Positions 29,469 to 37,875 of a DNA stretch of 64,000 bases are shown in pieces. The notes below the pieces were generated by a model. It saw only the letters and a list, made by a program, of their open reading frames with translations. It was not told the DNA's origin and made no database searches. Source of the stretch: Acrocarpospora phusangensis (GTDB lineage Bacteria; Actinomycetota; Actinomycetes; Streptosporangiales; Streptosporangiaceae); assembly GCF_016862995.1 (NCBI RefSeq), contig NZ_BOOA01000003.1, forward strand, positions 157,166 to 221,165. Direction: 5' to 3'. The first letter of the stretch is position 1; every line of letters begins with the position of its first letter. The position numbers and the translations under genes were made by a program.

Positions 29469-29939
29469 GTGGCGCAGAGTATTGACTACTACGACGTACC
29501 GGACGCACCCGCGGCCAACAGTCTCGTTCCCTCCGTGAACGTGGTGGTCGCCAACGACGCGGGCGACATCCTGATGATCCGCGGCTCGGACGGTCACAAC
29601 TGGGTCCTTCCCGGTGGAACCATCGATCTCGGCGAGTCCCTCTGGCAGGCCGCCGTACGCCGGACCCGCGAGGAGACCGGCATCGAATGCGCGATCACCA
29701 GGCTGGTGGGGACGTACACCGACCCACGTCACGTGACCCTGTTCCCCGCCGACGGAGAGACCCGCCAGGAGTTCTCGATCGTGCTCGCCGCGCACGCGCT
29801 GGGTGGTCGGCTGACCGAGGGTTCGGACGGGTTCCGATGGGTGCCGCGCGACCACGTGGACGGCTATTCGATGGATCGGGCGACTCGGTTCCGGATCGGG
29901 CATTACCTTGCCGGGGCGGCGCAGCCGTACATCGGATAG
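29469..29939 (+). CDS. NUDIX hydrolase
   Basis: 156 residues from GTG 29469. The Nudix box is GTIDLGESLWQAAV, then RRTREETGI. This matches GX5EX7REUXEEXGU except that the first Glu of the REUXEE block is Arg, while the two metal-binding Glu residues remain. VPSVNVVVANDAGDILMIRGSDG before it is the usual first strand pair. Such enzymes cleave nucleoside diphosphates linked to another group in the cytoplasm. Context does not identify the substrate. It is divergent from the phosphotransferase-like gene. Confidence 0.88.
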   Translation: MAQSIDYYDVPDAPAANSLVPSVNVVVANDAGDILMIRGSDGHNWVLPGGTIDLGESLWQAAVRRTREETGIECAITRLVGTYTDPRHVTLFPADGETRQEFSIVLAAHALGGRLTEGSDGFRWVPRDHVDGYSMDRATRFRIGHYLAGAAQPYIG

Positions 29940-30239
29940 CCGGACCGCAGTCCATCATTCAGAAACTACCGGTAGCTCAGGGGTTGCCTGCCTGAACAAC
30001 GCGATGGGGTGTTCCGGCGTGGGTCCAGAGGCGTGAGCACGCCGTTCGCGGCGAATCGGTGGTCGTGATGGTGCTCACGGTCGTTTGGTGGACACGCGGC
30101 GACCTACGGTCAGATCTTGCGTCGCTGGCGCGAAGTGACACGCTGAGAGTGCCCTGACAAACGACCAGCCGTTGTCCGGTCCTTCTGATAGGCGCTTCAC
30201 GGTACTTTCCTGGCTGGCTGCGACCGGGTGAGGAGTGCC
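29940..30239. other. 300-base gap without a recognisable gene
   Basis: The stretch should hold the promoter of the esterase gene, but I see no clear -35/-10 pair. An 8-base inverted repeat, GTGAGCAC (30033-30040) with GTGCTCAC (30071-30078), is the only structure noted. No coding frame has convincing codon use. Confidence 0.5.
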
Positions 30240-31298
30240 ATGTTCATGAGAATGTCGGCCTGGCTGACCGAAGCCTTCGGAACCACGCACCGAGGCGCCC
30301 GCCTTCGAACGGCCAGACTCTGTCCCGCCTGGATTCGCCGAGCCCCATCTCGTGCCGCCTTCTCACTCGCTGCGAGGAGCACAGCGGTGCTCGCCGCGAT
30401 CGCCATGGCGGTCCTGATGTCCGGCCCTTCCCACGCTGACACCCCGCCCGCTACATCCCCAGCCGCCCAATTACAGGAAATAACCGACTTCGGCCCCAAC
30501 CCCACCGGCCTCCGCATGCACCTCTACGTCCCACCGCGGCTCGGCCACCGCCCCCCAGTCCTCGTCGTACTCCACTACTGCACCGGCACCGGCCCGATCA
30601 TGTTCGACGCCACCGAGTACGCCACCCTCGCCGACCGCCTCGGCTTCGTGGTCGTCTACCCCACCGCGGGACGCGCGGACGGCTGCTTCGACGTCACCTC
30701 ACCCGAAGCCCTGCGCCGCGACGGCGGAAGCGACCCCGTCGGCGTCATCTCGATGGTCCGCCACGTCCAGCGCCACCTGCACGCCGACCGCCACCGCGTC
30801 TACGCCGTCGGCTTCTCCTCCGGCGCCGAACTGGTCAACGTCCTGCTCGCCGCCTACCCCGACGTCTTCGCCGCCGGCTCCGTCATGGCCGGTACGCCCG
30901 TCGGCTGCTACACCGCAGACAACGGCGGCTGGAACCCCAACTGCGAGAACGGCGGCACGATCCGCACTCCCCGCCAATGGGGTGACTTCGTCCGCGCGGC
31001 TTATCCCGGATACACCGGCCCCCGCCCACGCGTACAGCTGTGGCATGGCACAGCCGACGAAATCCTCGCCTACGCCAACTTCGGCGAAGAAATCAAACAG
31101 TGGACCAACGTTCTCCACCCCCGCCGGCAGCGTACGGACCAGCCCCGCCCGACCTGGACCCGTACCCGGTACTCCGACCGCTCCGGCGTGGTGATCGAGG
31201 CGTACAGCGTCGCGAACGGAGCACACGGCATCGCATTCAGCGAGGACGGCATCGAACGTTACGCTCTCGACTTCTTCGGCCTCACCCGCCGCCTATGA
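30240..31298 (+). CDS. Secreted PHB-depolymerase/CE1-type esterase
   Basis: 352 residues from ATG 30240, with GAGGAG five bases before. A long basic N-terminus leads to a hydrophobic segment and SHADT, consistent with a signal peptide cleaved near residue 65 or a late export signal. The alpha/beta-hydrolase domain has the nucleophile GFSSG, LHYCTGTG near the oxyanion hole, Asp in WHGTADE and His in NGAHG. The family includes polyhydroxybutyrate depolymerases and acetylxylan or feruloyl esterases. Its stop overlaps the HIT gene start. Confidence 0.88.
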   Translation: MFMRMSAWLTEAFGTTHRGARLRTARLCPAWIRRAPSRAAFSLAARSTAVLAAIAMAVLMSGPSHADTPPATSPAAQLQEITDFGPNPTGLRMHLYVPPRLGHRPPVLVVLHYCTGTGPIMFDATEYATLADRLGFVVVYPTAGRADGCFDVTSPEALRRDGGSDPVGVISMVRHVQRHLHADRHRVYAVGFSSGAELVNVLLAAYPDVFAAGSVMAGTPVGCYTADNGGWNPNCENGGTIRTPRQWGDFVRAAYPGYTGPRPRVQLWHGTADEILAYANFGEEIKQWTNVLHPRRQRTDQPRPTWTRTRYSDRSGVVIEAYSVANGAHGIAFSEDGIERYALDFFGLTRRL

Positions 31299-31723
31299 GC
31301 CCGAACTGCGTCTTCTGCGCCATTCTCAGGGGCGAGGCTGACGCGAGCATCCCCTACGAAGACGAGCACGTGATCGTCCTCATGGATATCGCACCCGTCA
31401 CGCCCGGCCATCTCCTGGTGATTCCCCGCATTCACGCCGTCGGCCTGGAAGACCTGGACGAGGCCACAAGCACCCACGTGTGGAAGACCGGTCACCGTAT
31501 GGGCCGAGCGCTGCGCCGCTCCGGCCTTCGCTGCGACGGCATCACCATTCTCCTGGCCGACGGCGAAGCCGCCTTCCAGGAGGTCTTCCACTTCCACCTG
31601 CACGTGTTCCCCCGCTTCAAGGGCGACCCCTTCCGAATAGAGGCCGACTGGGCCACCAGAGATCGAACCCTCCTCGACGAGGAAGCCGAAGCCGTACGAG
31701 CCGGATTGACAGCCCTTAGTTGA
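31295..31723 (+). CDS. HIT-family nucleotide-binding protein
   Basis: 142 residues. The zinc-binding CVFC pair is near the start, the nucleotide-binding VTPGHLLVIP near residue 34, and the histidine triad HFHLHVFPR near 100. HIT proteins are nucleotide hydrolases or transferases such as Ap4A or AMP-conjugate hydrolases. The ATG overlaps the esterase stop by four bases (ATGA), coupling the two although their roles seem unrelated. The 3' end overlaps the convergent HTTM gene by 8 bases. Confidence 0.92.
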   Translation: MSPNCVFCAILRGEADASIPYEDEHVIVLMDIAPVTPGHLLVIPRIHAVGLEDLDEATSTHVWKTGHRMGRALRRSGLRCDGITILLADGEAAFQEVFHFHLHVFPRFKGDPFRIEADWATRDRTLLDEEAEAVRAGLTALS

Positions 31724-32711
31724 CGGCCCGTTGCCACCATGTGCGTACCACACCAGAAAGACGCACGTAGGTGGCCGTCCGGATGAACAGCAGGTCACTG
31801 GCGATCATTGTGAGGGAGAAGAACGGCAGGGCCATCACGACGGCGATTCCCATGTGCATGCTCATCACCACGACCAGGCCGAGACGCCGAGTGACCTTGT
31901 TCAGCATGAGAAACGGAAACAACAACTGCACGAAGACCGCCGTGTACGTCCCCACGGTCACGAACCACGGATTCCGCCAGAGCAACTCGTTGAGAGCCGG
32001 GAAAAGCTGGGACTCCTCGATGCGCAACGTGTAGTAAAGCGCGATGCCCTGCTGCCACACCTCGCCCTGGACTTTGAGCAGCCCGGCATTCATGTACACG
32101 ACGCAGACCTGAATCATCGCGGCGATCAGCCCGCAGTTGTGCAGGACGGTCGCCATGCTCCGCCCGACACTCGGCTCGGCGAGCCACCCGTCCCTGCGGC
32201 GAGCATCGAGCGACCACCGCGCCGACATGTCAGTGAGGACGAAATAGATCATCATCAGCATCATCAGGTTGTCGCCGCCGTCGAGAACCCACGGCTCCCG
32301 TTGATGCCACGACCACACCATCACGGTGAGAACAGGAGTGATCCACCGTCCTCGCCAGCCGAGAATGAAAAGGATCACCACCACGATGAACCCGTGATAA
32401 AGCATCTCGAACACGATCGGCGAATCCGAGAACGCGAAAACCGAGAACGTCCCGTCCACCGCGAGCGTTTCCCGAAACAGATCCGGCGTCCACGGCGACT
32501 CCGGCCCCCACAGCAACCGCCGATCGGCATAGTTCACCAGCAGCATCGCGAGCAGAATGACCCCGTAGCCGATACGGACGAGGGCGAGCCCATAACAACC
32601 GTGCCGCTCGCCACTCAGCCATTCCAGCGCGTCCCGCGCCCTCCCTCGAAGCTCCGCCTCCAGGGACCGCACCACCGAGACCGGCCCGCTCACCGGACGG
32701 CGTCCTTCCAT
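31716..32711 (-). CDS. HTTM-domain membrane protein (SdpB-like)
   Basis: 331 residues from ATG 32711. About eight membrane helices; GLALVRIGYGVILLAMLLVNY at the N-terminus and VWQQGIALYYTLRIEESQLFP in the middle are typical of HTTM proteins, which are related to vitamin-K-dependent carboxylase and to Bacillus SdpB. SdpB and SdpA together mature the killing peptide SDP. The upstream DUF5819 gene overlaps it by 22 bases, and this pairing recurs in actinobacteria. A role in producing a secreted peptide is inference. Confidence 0.85.
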   Translation of the reverse strand: MEGRRPVSGPVSVVRSLEAELRGRARDALEWLSGERHGCYGLALVRIGYGVILLAMLLVNYADRRLLWGPESPWTPDLFRETLAVDGTFSVFAFSDSPIVFEMLYHGFIVVVILFILGWRGRWITPVLTVMVWSWHQREPWVLDGGDNLMMLMMIYFVLTDMSARWSLDARRRDGWLAEPSVGRSMATVLHNCGLIAAMIQVCVVYMNAGLLKVQGEVWQQGIALYYTLRIEESQLFPALNELLWRNPWFVTVGTYTAVFVQLLFPFLMLNKVTRRLGLVVVMSMHMGIAVVMALPFFSLTMIASDLLFIRTATYVRLSGVVRTWWQRAVN

Positions 32712-33370
32712 CTCTCGACCGCCCCCGCCGACACATTCGCCGGCGGCCACCACGCATAGACCTTGCGGACGACCTCACCCGCACCCTCATCCGCCCGATC
32801 AGCGAACCGCGGATAAATCCGATCCTCCGTCTTCACCTGTACGGCCTCGACCCCCGGCCCCCACTCAGCCAGCGCAGCCAGCGTGGCCACAGCCCGCATA
32901 TGCCGGACCGCCTTCGCCTGCAACACAGGGTCCTGCCCCTTCCCCTCCTCGGCCGCCCCCTCAACGGGTACGACATTCGCCCTGTTCAACATCTGCTTCG
33001 CCCCGGCGGCCAGCCGTGAGGCCCGGCCGGGCAGCAGATGTCCGCGAATAAGCGCCAGCTCCCTTTCGCTGACATCCACCCAGGCCGTTTCCCGGTCACC
33101 CACCTTCGCCCGGACCAGCACGTGCGGGTTGTAGTCGACCGGATCGGGCGCGAACAGGTCCCAGGTCTGGCGGAAATAGGGGTTCATGTATCCGTTGACC
33201 AGTGATGAAGTGCTGTCGTAGACGTGGTTCCACGGGGCTACGTACAGGAATGTCATGAGGAAGTGGAAGCAGGTGGCGGCGACGCAGCCGACGCTGAAAA
33301 GCGCCAGCACCCAACGTGAACGCCGTTCCGGCGCCATGCGCCCCATAAGGCGCGTAATCCGGGACGGCAC
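32690..33370 (-). CDS. DUF5819-family membrane protein (SdpA-like)
   Basis: 226 residues from GTG 33370. One membrane helix lies at about 20-45 (WVLALFSVGCVAATCFHFLMTFLYV), followed by an outside domain with YFRQTWDLFAPDPVDYNP near residue 65. The W-x-LFAPDP motif recalls the segment ending in FFTRNP in SdpA. Partnering with an HTTM protein matches SdpA/SdpB organisation. The start codon overlaps the stop of a 75-codon upstream ORF by one base (TAGTG), so translation is likely coupled. Confidence 0.82.
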   Translation of the reverse strand: MPSRITRLMGRMAPERRSRWVLALFSVGCVAATCFHFLMTFLYVAPWNHVYDSTSSLVNGYMNPYFRQTWDLFAPDPVDYNPHVLVRAKVGDRETAWVDVSERELALIRGHLLPGRASRLAAGAKQMLNRANVVPVEGAAEEGKGQDPVLQAKAVRHMRAVATLAALAEWGPGVEAVQVKTEDRIYPRFADRADEGAGEVVRKVYAWWPPANVSAGAVERWKDAVR

Positions 33371-33597
33371 TAAATCCCGTCCAACTCAGAAATCGTTCCC
33401 GGCCTGACCGGCGGCTGTGGGTTCCCCACTGCGGAAATCCGGAAATCTACCACTATTGTTTCGTAGTAGTCCCGGGCTTCGGCGGCGTTCACTCGACCCG
33501 TTTTTTGAATTCTGGACGCGTGTCCTTGTGAATTCGTCTCATCATTTTCTGCGCGTTCCTCGCCATCCTGGCTGGTCTTGTTCACCGCGAGCCTCAT
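33370..33597 (-). CDS. Small ORF coupled to the DUF5819 gene
   Basis: 75 residues, hydrophilic, with no signal peptide or membrane helix. The first half is charged (NKTSQDGEERAENDETNSQ) and the second ends VGNPQPPVRPGTISELDGI. The ATG at 33597 has GGGAAGG a few bases upstream and its TAG overlaps the next GTG, which argues for a real gene. Third-position GC is lower than in neighbours. It resembles nothing known. It could be the substrate peptide, an immunity or accessory factor, or only a leader ORF. Confidence 0.5.
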   Translation of the reverse strand: MRLAVNKTSQDGEERAENDETNSQGHASRIQKTGRVNAAEARDYYETIVVDFRISAVGNPQPPVRPGTISELDGI

Positions 33598-33866
33598 CGA
33601 CGCCTTCCCACTCGTACAGGCTTTCGATCAGGTCAAGCGACCACCCAGAACCGGCCAGGTTATAAGAATCACGCAATCCCTGAATCTTCCCCCACGTCGT
33701 TACCCTCTCCCGATTAAATTCATGGGGTGAGCATTGGACGGCTCGGGTAAACGAATCCACTGGTTGATCTAGAAGGTAAATGCCCCGCAGTGGTCCATCC
33801 ACGGCAGTAGGATCATTCGAGGCCAAAGCGCCCCACCGGATGCGTGTCCGGGTGTTGAATGTTCGC

Positions 33867-34297
33867 GTGCCGACTGCGCAGGAAACCTTCCGGGCGATGC
33901 TCCGTGACGAGATCGCGCCAGTCCTTCGAGAGCTCGGCTTGGCGGATCCGGCCAGGTCTACAGAATCCCGGACGATCAGCACTGGGCCCAGTTGGCGTTC
34001 CAGAAGTCGGCGTACAGCACGGCGGCACTGCTCAGCTTCACGATCAACCTCAGCGTCGTGTCCAAGGAGTTGTGGGAACAGCAGAGACCTGGAAGATGGC
34101 TGCCGGAACGCCCTGCTCCATCGACCTTCTACGGACAGTGGGTGTGGCAGCGCCGGATCGGGCAGCTGATCCCGGGAGGCAGCGACCACTGGTGGGATGT
34201 CGGTACGACCCTGGATCGAGCGGTCGTGTCCGACCTCCTGGACGGGCTAAGGAACTACGCGTTTCCAGCGATGATGCGAGAACTCGGGCGTAACTGA
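33867..34297 (+). pseudogene. Frameshifted DUF4304-family gene
   Basis: The first part (GTG 33867, VPTAQETFRAMLRDEIAPVLRELGL) and the second part (YRIPDDQHWAQLAFQKSAYST up to MMRELGRN) together match the DUF4304 layout. They lie in different frames. One base appears to be missing at about 33939-33941: restoring it reads GF(x)GGSGQVYRIPDDQ, as the family expects. The function of DUF4304 is unknown. It is either a pseudogene or a sequencing error, since the rest is intact. Confidence 0.75.
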
Positions 34298-34299
34298 GG

Positions 34300-34923
34300 T
34301 CAGGCGCTGCGCCGATCGTCGACTTCGACCGCGAGGTGTGGCCACAACATGGCAAGGCGTACTACCTCGTCGGCCGTCACCACGCCGGCCGCCAGGGACT
34401 CACCAGGCAGGAAATGGACAATCGTCCCCGTGGTGCCGTCGTCGGCGATCGGTTCCAGCCCAGTCACAGGAACGCCGTGCTCGTACCGCTGACTCCAGGC
34501 GCCGTTGCGGCGGCGGTTGGTGTGGACAAGCCACTCGCTGAGCGCCGCGACGACGGACATGCCCCGGCGCGGATGCCCATCGGGAAGCACCTGCGCCTCC
34601 GGATGATCGAAGAACCTGAGATCCTTCGACGCCATGACCGGCTTCTTCACCACCTGATCACGATCATCGACGCGGGTGTCCGTGCCCCTCCCGTCATCCG
34701 CCACCGACACTGAACCGTCCAGATGCAGCGTGACGGTACAACGCCCACCGCTGTTGCACTCCGCCTCATCGGCCGCGTACGCGACGACTTCAAGAACCAA
34801 CTGCCGAACACCACCGGGCGCGAACACAGCCGGATCCTCACGAATAAGCGCGAGATGATCGACATCCACGCCCTTCGCCCAGTCGTGCGTCGTATTACGC
34901 CAGGAAGCTTTGGATGTCCCCAC
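34300..34923 (-). CDS. GyrB-like GHKL ATPase-domain protein
   Basis: 207 residues from GTG 34923. It resembles only the N-terminal ATPase domain of GyrB/ParE: VRQLVLEVVAYAADEA (the GyrB EVVDNSIDEA region), VSVADDGRGTDTRVD, HPRRGMSVVAALSEWLVHTNRR, and YEHGVP. The N-box Asn is Tyr and the GLHGVG lid motif is HPRRGM, so ATP binding may be altered or lost. No topoisomerase transducer or TOPRIM part follows. It overlaps the 64-residue ORF upstream by 29 bases, as the last gene of a GNAT-small protein-GHKL unit. Confidence 0.78.
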   Translation of the reverse strand: MGTSKASWRNTTHDWAKGVDVDHLALIREDPAVFAPGGVRQLVLEVVAYAADEAECNSGGRCTVTLHLDGSVSVADDGRGTDTRVDDRDQVVKKPVMASKDLRFFDHPEAQVLPDGHPRRGMSVVAALSEWLVHTNRRRNGAWSQRYEHGVPVTGLEPIADDGTTGTIVHFLPGESLAAGVVTADEVVRLAMLWPHLAVEVDDRRSA

Positions 34924-35089
34924 CGGAGAAGTATGTCAACCGAGCCAAGGCCCAGGTGGGGGCGCATCCGAACGCGACGCCTTCGCGCATAGAAAACGGA
35001 CGGCGGGAACCGAATTCGCGCGGCCAACTCGAAAGCATGTGGCCCTGCGGCCACTCGACCCGCTCATCGTGATCGAACGTGACGCTCAC
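34895..35089 (-). CDS. Small coupled ORF between GNAT and GHKL genes
   Basis: 64 residues; no domain recognised. Its GTG overlaps the stop of the upstream GNAT gene (GTGA) and its end overlaps the GHKL gene, so it is probably translated as part of a three-gene unit. The sequence begins MSVTFDHDERVEWPQGHML and ends YFSGGDIQSFLA, with no signal peptide or membrane helix. It is plausible but too short to be certain. Confidence 0.5.
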   Translation of the reverse strand: MSVTFDHDERVEWPQGHMLSSWPREFGSRRPFSMREGVAFGCAPTWALARLTYFSGGDIQSFLA

Positions 35090-35556
35090 CGAGTCTGGCG
35101 TTGGTTCTCCTCCGAAGCGGCGGGGTCACGCACCATGAACACGTCCACTTCGTCCTCAGCCTCCACGATGAACCCGTGCCGCTCGTACAGCCGCCGGGCC
35201 GAACTGCCCTGCAGCACGTTCAACCGAACCGCGGCCTCTTCACGGTCACACCGCTCCAGCAGCCGACCCAACACGGCAGACCCGATGCCCTTCCCCTGCA
35301 AACCCGGCTCCAGGTAGAAGTGCTCCAGCCAGTACGCGCCCTTCGCCGGCCGCAACGCCACACAGCCCGCCGACGCACCCCCCACCTCGATCATCCAGGT
35401 GTGCTCCGGCGCGAACCCGTCCCGCAACCGCTGCCGTACGCGCTGCTCGTCGTAGCGCCCGAGCCGCTCAAGATCCGACCTCAGCACCACAGCCCGCAAC
35501 TCGGCCACCCCCTCGACATCCGCCACCGAAGCCGGCCGAAACTCCCAATCCGCCAC
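35086..35556 (-). CDS. GNAT-family N-acetyltransferase
   Basis: 156 residues from GTG 35556 (VADWEFRPASVADVEGVAELR). The GNAT core is clear: LEHFYLEPGLQGKGIGSAVL, with the acetyl-CoA loop QGKGIG, and the C-terminal LNVLQGSSARRLYERHGF. The frame stays open to 35682, but homology begins at the chosen start; the ribosome site is weak. It transfers an acetyl group to an unknown amine. It heads a coupled unit with a 64-residue ORF and a GHKL protein. Confidence 0.87.
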   Translation of the reverse strand: MADWEFRPASVADVEGVAELRAVVLRSDLERLGRYDEQRVRQRLRDGFAPEHTWMIEVGGASAGCVALRPAKGAYWLEHFYLEPGLQGKGIGSAVLGRLLERCDREEAAVRLNVLQGSSARRLYERHGFIVEAEDEVDVFMVRDPAASEENQRQTR

Positions 35557-35698
35557 GCCCGCGACGCTATCGCCCACCGATTTCCACCAACTCGGCAGGG
35601 AACCCTGCGGTGCTTCACATAATCGCTTTGCGCCCGCCATCCGGTAACGGCTAGCGTCCGCAAGCACGCCGAGACACAACACCCCGGAAGAAGATCAT

Positions 35699-36226
35699 TT
35701 GACCCAGCGCATCAGACTCGCGACGCAGCAAGACGCTCCGGCCCTGGCCAGAGTGCAGAAAGCGTCCCAGCAAGCGGCCTTCCGCGGCCTGCTGACAAAC
35801 GAGTATCTGGACAGCCTCGACCCCGGGGCGCTGACCAAGACCTGGGAAGACCTACTGACCCGCTTCCGGGAACCACTAGCCGGCACCCTGATCGCCGAGC
35901 AGACAAACCTCATCGTCGGCTACTCACGCTTCTACCCCACAGACGACGAGGACGACGACCCCACCCAGGTAGGCATGATCGGCTCCCTGTACACCCTCCC
36001 CGACGTCTGGGGCACCGGCACCGGCAAAACCCTGATCACCGCCTCCCTGACCGCCATGACCTCAGCCGGCTACACCCAGTCCTCCCTCTGGGTCCTGGAA
36101 GGCAACACCCGGGCCCGCTCCTTCTACGAACGAAACGGCTGGCACCACGACGGCACAACCACCGTCGACCGCAACGGCGGCCTCCCCGCCCCCAAACTCC
36201 GCTACCGAATAAACCTCACAGCCTGA
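35699..36226 (+). CDS. GNAT-family N-acetyltransferase
   Basis: 175 residues from TTG 35699, with GGAAG nine bases upstream. MIGSLYTLPDVWGTGTGKTLITASL contains the acetyl-CoA-binding loop (WGTGTGK), and SSLWVLEGNTRARSFYERNGW is the usual fourth motif. The substrate is unknown. It is divergent from the other GNAT gene (142-base gap), but the two share little beyond the fold, so recent duplication is unlikely. Confidence 0.88.
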   Translation: MTQRIRLATQQDAPALARVQKASQQAAFRGLLTNEYLDSLDPGALTKTWEDLLTRFREPLAGTLIAEQTNLIVGYSRFYPTDDEDDDPTQVGMIGSLYTLPDVWGTGTGKTLITASLTAMTSAGYTQSSLWVLEGNTRARSFYERNGWHHDGTTTVDRNGGLPAPKLRYRINLTA

Positions 36227-36264
36227 CCAGCGGGTCCTGGCATGCCGAGCAGGAGAATCGTCAG

Positions 36265-36792
36265 GTGTTCAACTATGGGGTGTCCGGCTATCGGCCAGAG
36301 TGGACGACCGGCCTATCGGCGATCATGACTGCTCAGAGAAGCAGACTGGCTGGGCTTGCGGGCCGGCGACTCGCGCGCATGCTGGTCGTCTGGGACCTGG
36401 ACGAAGACGAATGGTTCACTGACAGCATCGTCTTGCTGGACTTCGCTGGCGAACAGATCGAGATCGTTCATCGAAAGCTTCACGATCTGTCAATCACCTG
36501 GAACACAGTCGATCCGGCTCAGCCCATGGATTGGGCAGGGCAGGGCTTCCGACTCGCATGGCGTGACAATGCCTTCCCGGATTTGGCCTCGCTGGAAGGC
36601 CAGGCCCTGACGGCTGTAGAACTTCTCGACTATGTGGGCGACGACATAGCCAACGGCATGGTGGCGCCCAGCTTCGTGTTCCCAGGCGGTCGAATCACCG
36701 TCTACAACGCCCTGGACGCGAACGGGATTGAGTTCGACCCTCCCGACCCTCGCTACACCCGCCACGCCATAGAGAAGACGAACGAGCCCTAA
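36265..36792 (+). CDS. Hypothetical protein
   Basis: 175 residues from GTG 36265, with AGGAG upstream. Acidic and soluble, without signal peptide or membrane helix. Notable stretches are RMLVVWDLDEDEWFTDSIVLLDFAGEQIEIVH and TVYNALDANGIEF. No family recognised. It follows the GNAT gene by 38 bases and could be cotranscribed. Third-position GC is somewhat lower than in core genes of the window. Confidence 0.65.
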   Translation: MFNYGVSGYRPEWTTGLSAIMTAQRSRLAGLAGRRLARMLVVWDLDEDEWFTDSIVLLDFAGEQIEIVHRKLHDLSITWNTVDPAQPMDWAGQGFRLAWRDNAFPDLASLEGQALTAVELLDYVGDDIANGMVAPSFVFPGGRITVYNALDANGIEFDPPDPRYTRHAIEKTNEP

Positions 36793-37096
36793 AGACCTTG
36801 GTTGTCCCCTCTCCTGTGATTCGATTCCCGGAACGTGAAGCGGGCCACGGAGATCGACCCCACCGCCATCAGCGTGGGAGCCTTCACGGCATGCGGTCTG
36901 ACCTGCAAAACCGCTGACCTGTGCATATGCCAGTCGAGAGGCCGTGAGGCCGCGCAATTCCCGAGAATCGCCGACCGTGCGAGCACGACCGGGCTGTCGA
37001 AGCATGTACTCGATCACTGTTGTCAGGGATCTCTTGACGAAATACGGTGTCAAGGACATCTTGACGCGTAGACGTCCTGAGCCTTAGGAGTGAGCC
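36793..37096. other. 304-base gap with a small inverted repeat
   Basis: No convincing gene. CTTGAC and GTCAAG form an inverted repeat within TTGACGAAATACGGTGTCAA shortly before the zinc-finger gene, and a second TTGACG follows. One of the TTGACG boxes may be a -35 element for that gene. AGGAG at about 37086 is its ribosome site. Confidence 0.4.
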
Positions 37097-37468
37097 GTGA
37101 CATCCCCTGACACCCTGACCGAACTCGCTCGGTGTTCCTTCTGCGGCAAGCCGGACACCGAGGTCGACAAACTGGTCGCCGGCGCCGGCGTACACATCTG
37201 CAACGAGTGCGTGGCCTTGGCCGCATCGATCATCGAAGGAAGCCCCACAAGCCCTGCACGACCGCGCGTACCCGTGTGGGAGTCCCTGACAGACGAGGAA
37301 ATGCTGAACCACATTCCGCGCGTCGCCGCCCACATCGAGCAAGCCGAGGCTGACCTGCGCGCGTGGGTGCAGGAACTGCGCCGACGCGGCGTCACCTGGG
37401 CCAAGATCGGCGAAGCTCTCGGAGTCACCCGCCAGGCAGCATGGGAGCGCTTCTCCGGCGAGGAGTGA
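37097..37468 (+). CDS. ClpX-type zinc finger/HTH protein
   Basis: 123 residues from a GTG start with AGGAG upstream. Residues about 13-40 (CSFCGK, then [14 protein letters not shown]) form the C4 zinc finger that ClpX uses for dimerisation and substrate or adaptor binding. No AAA+ domain follows. The C-terminal half is helical and ends [23 protein letters not shown], a clear HTH. It may be a DNA-binding protein using the ClpX finger to dimerise, or an adaptor. A 16-base perfect hairpin follows. Confidence 0.82.
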   Translation: MTSPDTLTELARCSFCGKPDTEVDKLVAGAGVHICNECVALAASIIEGSPTSPARPRVPVWESLTDEEMLNHIPRVAAHIEQAEADLRAWVQELRRRGVTWAKIGEALGVTRQAAWERFSGEE

Positions 37469-37494
37469 CAGGCCCGGGCCCGCCGCAGATACAC

Positions 37495-37537
37495 CTGTTT
37501 TAGGAGCACACTTCTAAGGACTGTGCTCCTAAAACAG
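37495..37537 (+). terminator. Strong hairpin after the zinc-finger gene
   Basis: CTGTTTTAGGAGCACA (37495-37510) and its exact complement (37522-37537) form a 16-base stem with an 11-base loop. The stem carries T-runs and A-runs at its base, so it can terminate in either direction. The remaining bases to 37875 hold no recognisable gene; the SGNH gene's promoter should lie there. Confidence 0.75.
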
Positions 37538-37875
37538 TCGCACGCGGAGATCATCGTCCATGCACAAGCCCGTCTTGCGATCTGTGCCCTAGAAGCGACA
37601 CCGGTGATCACGGCCAGAACTTCACGGCGTGTGGCGTTGCCGCGCCGGTGACGATGCTCTGGTTCGGCCGGATTCTAGAGATCCCCGTACGCACTTGTGC
37701 TTATACCGCGTGCCCGAGCCTGGCCGACATCCTGGATCTTGCCGTCAGCGGGGCCTTTACACGGTCGTCATGCCGCTGGTCGGCATTCCGGAGCCACGTG
37801 CTGCTCCACCGATTCCTGATATCGCAAGAAGCGGGGGATCACGGCCGTGCAAACACGAGCCAGGAAGAAGGACGA

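Noticed and set aside
30033..30078. GTGAGCAC inverted repeat as an operator
   Set aside because: Only 8 bases per arm with a 30-base gap, in GC-rich DNA; could be chance, so not listed as a site.
33542..34189. 215-codon minus-strand frame over the DUF4304 region
   Set aside because: Most is antisense to the broken DUF4304 gene. The last part overlaps the 75-codon ORF, which has the better coupling evidence.
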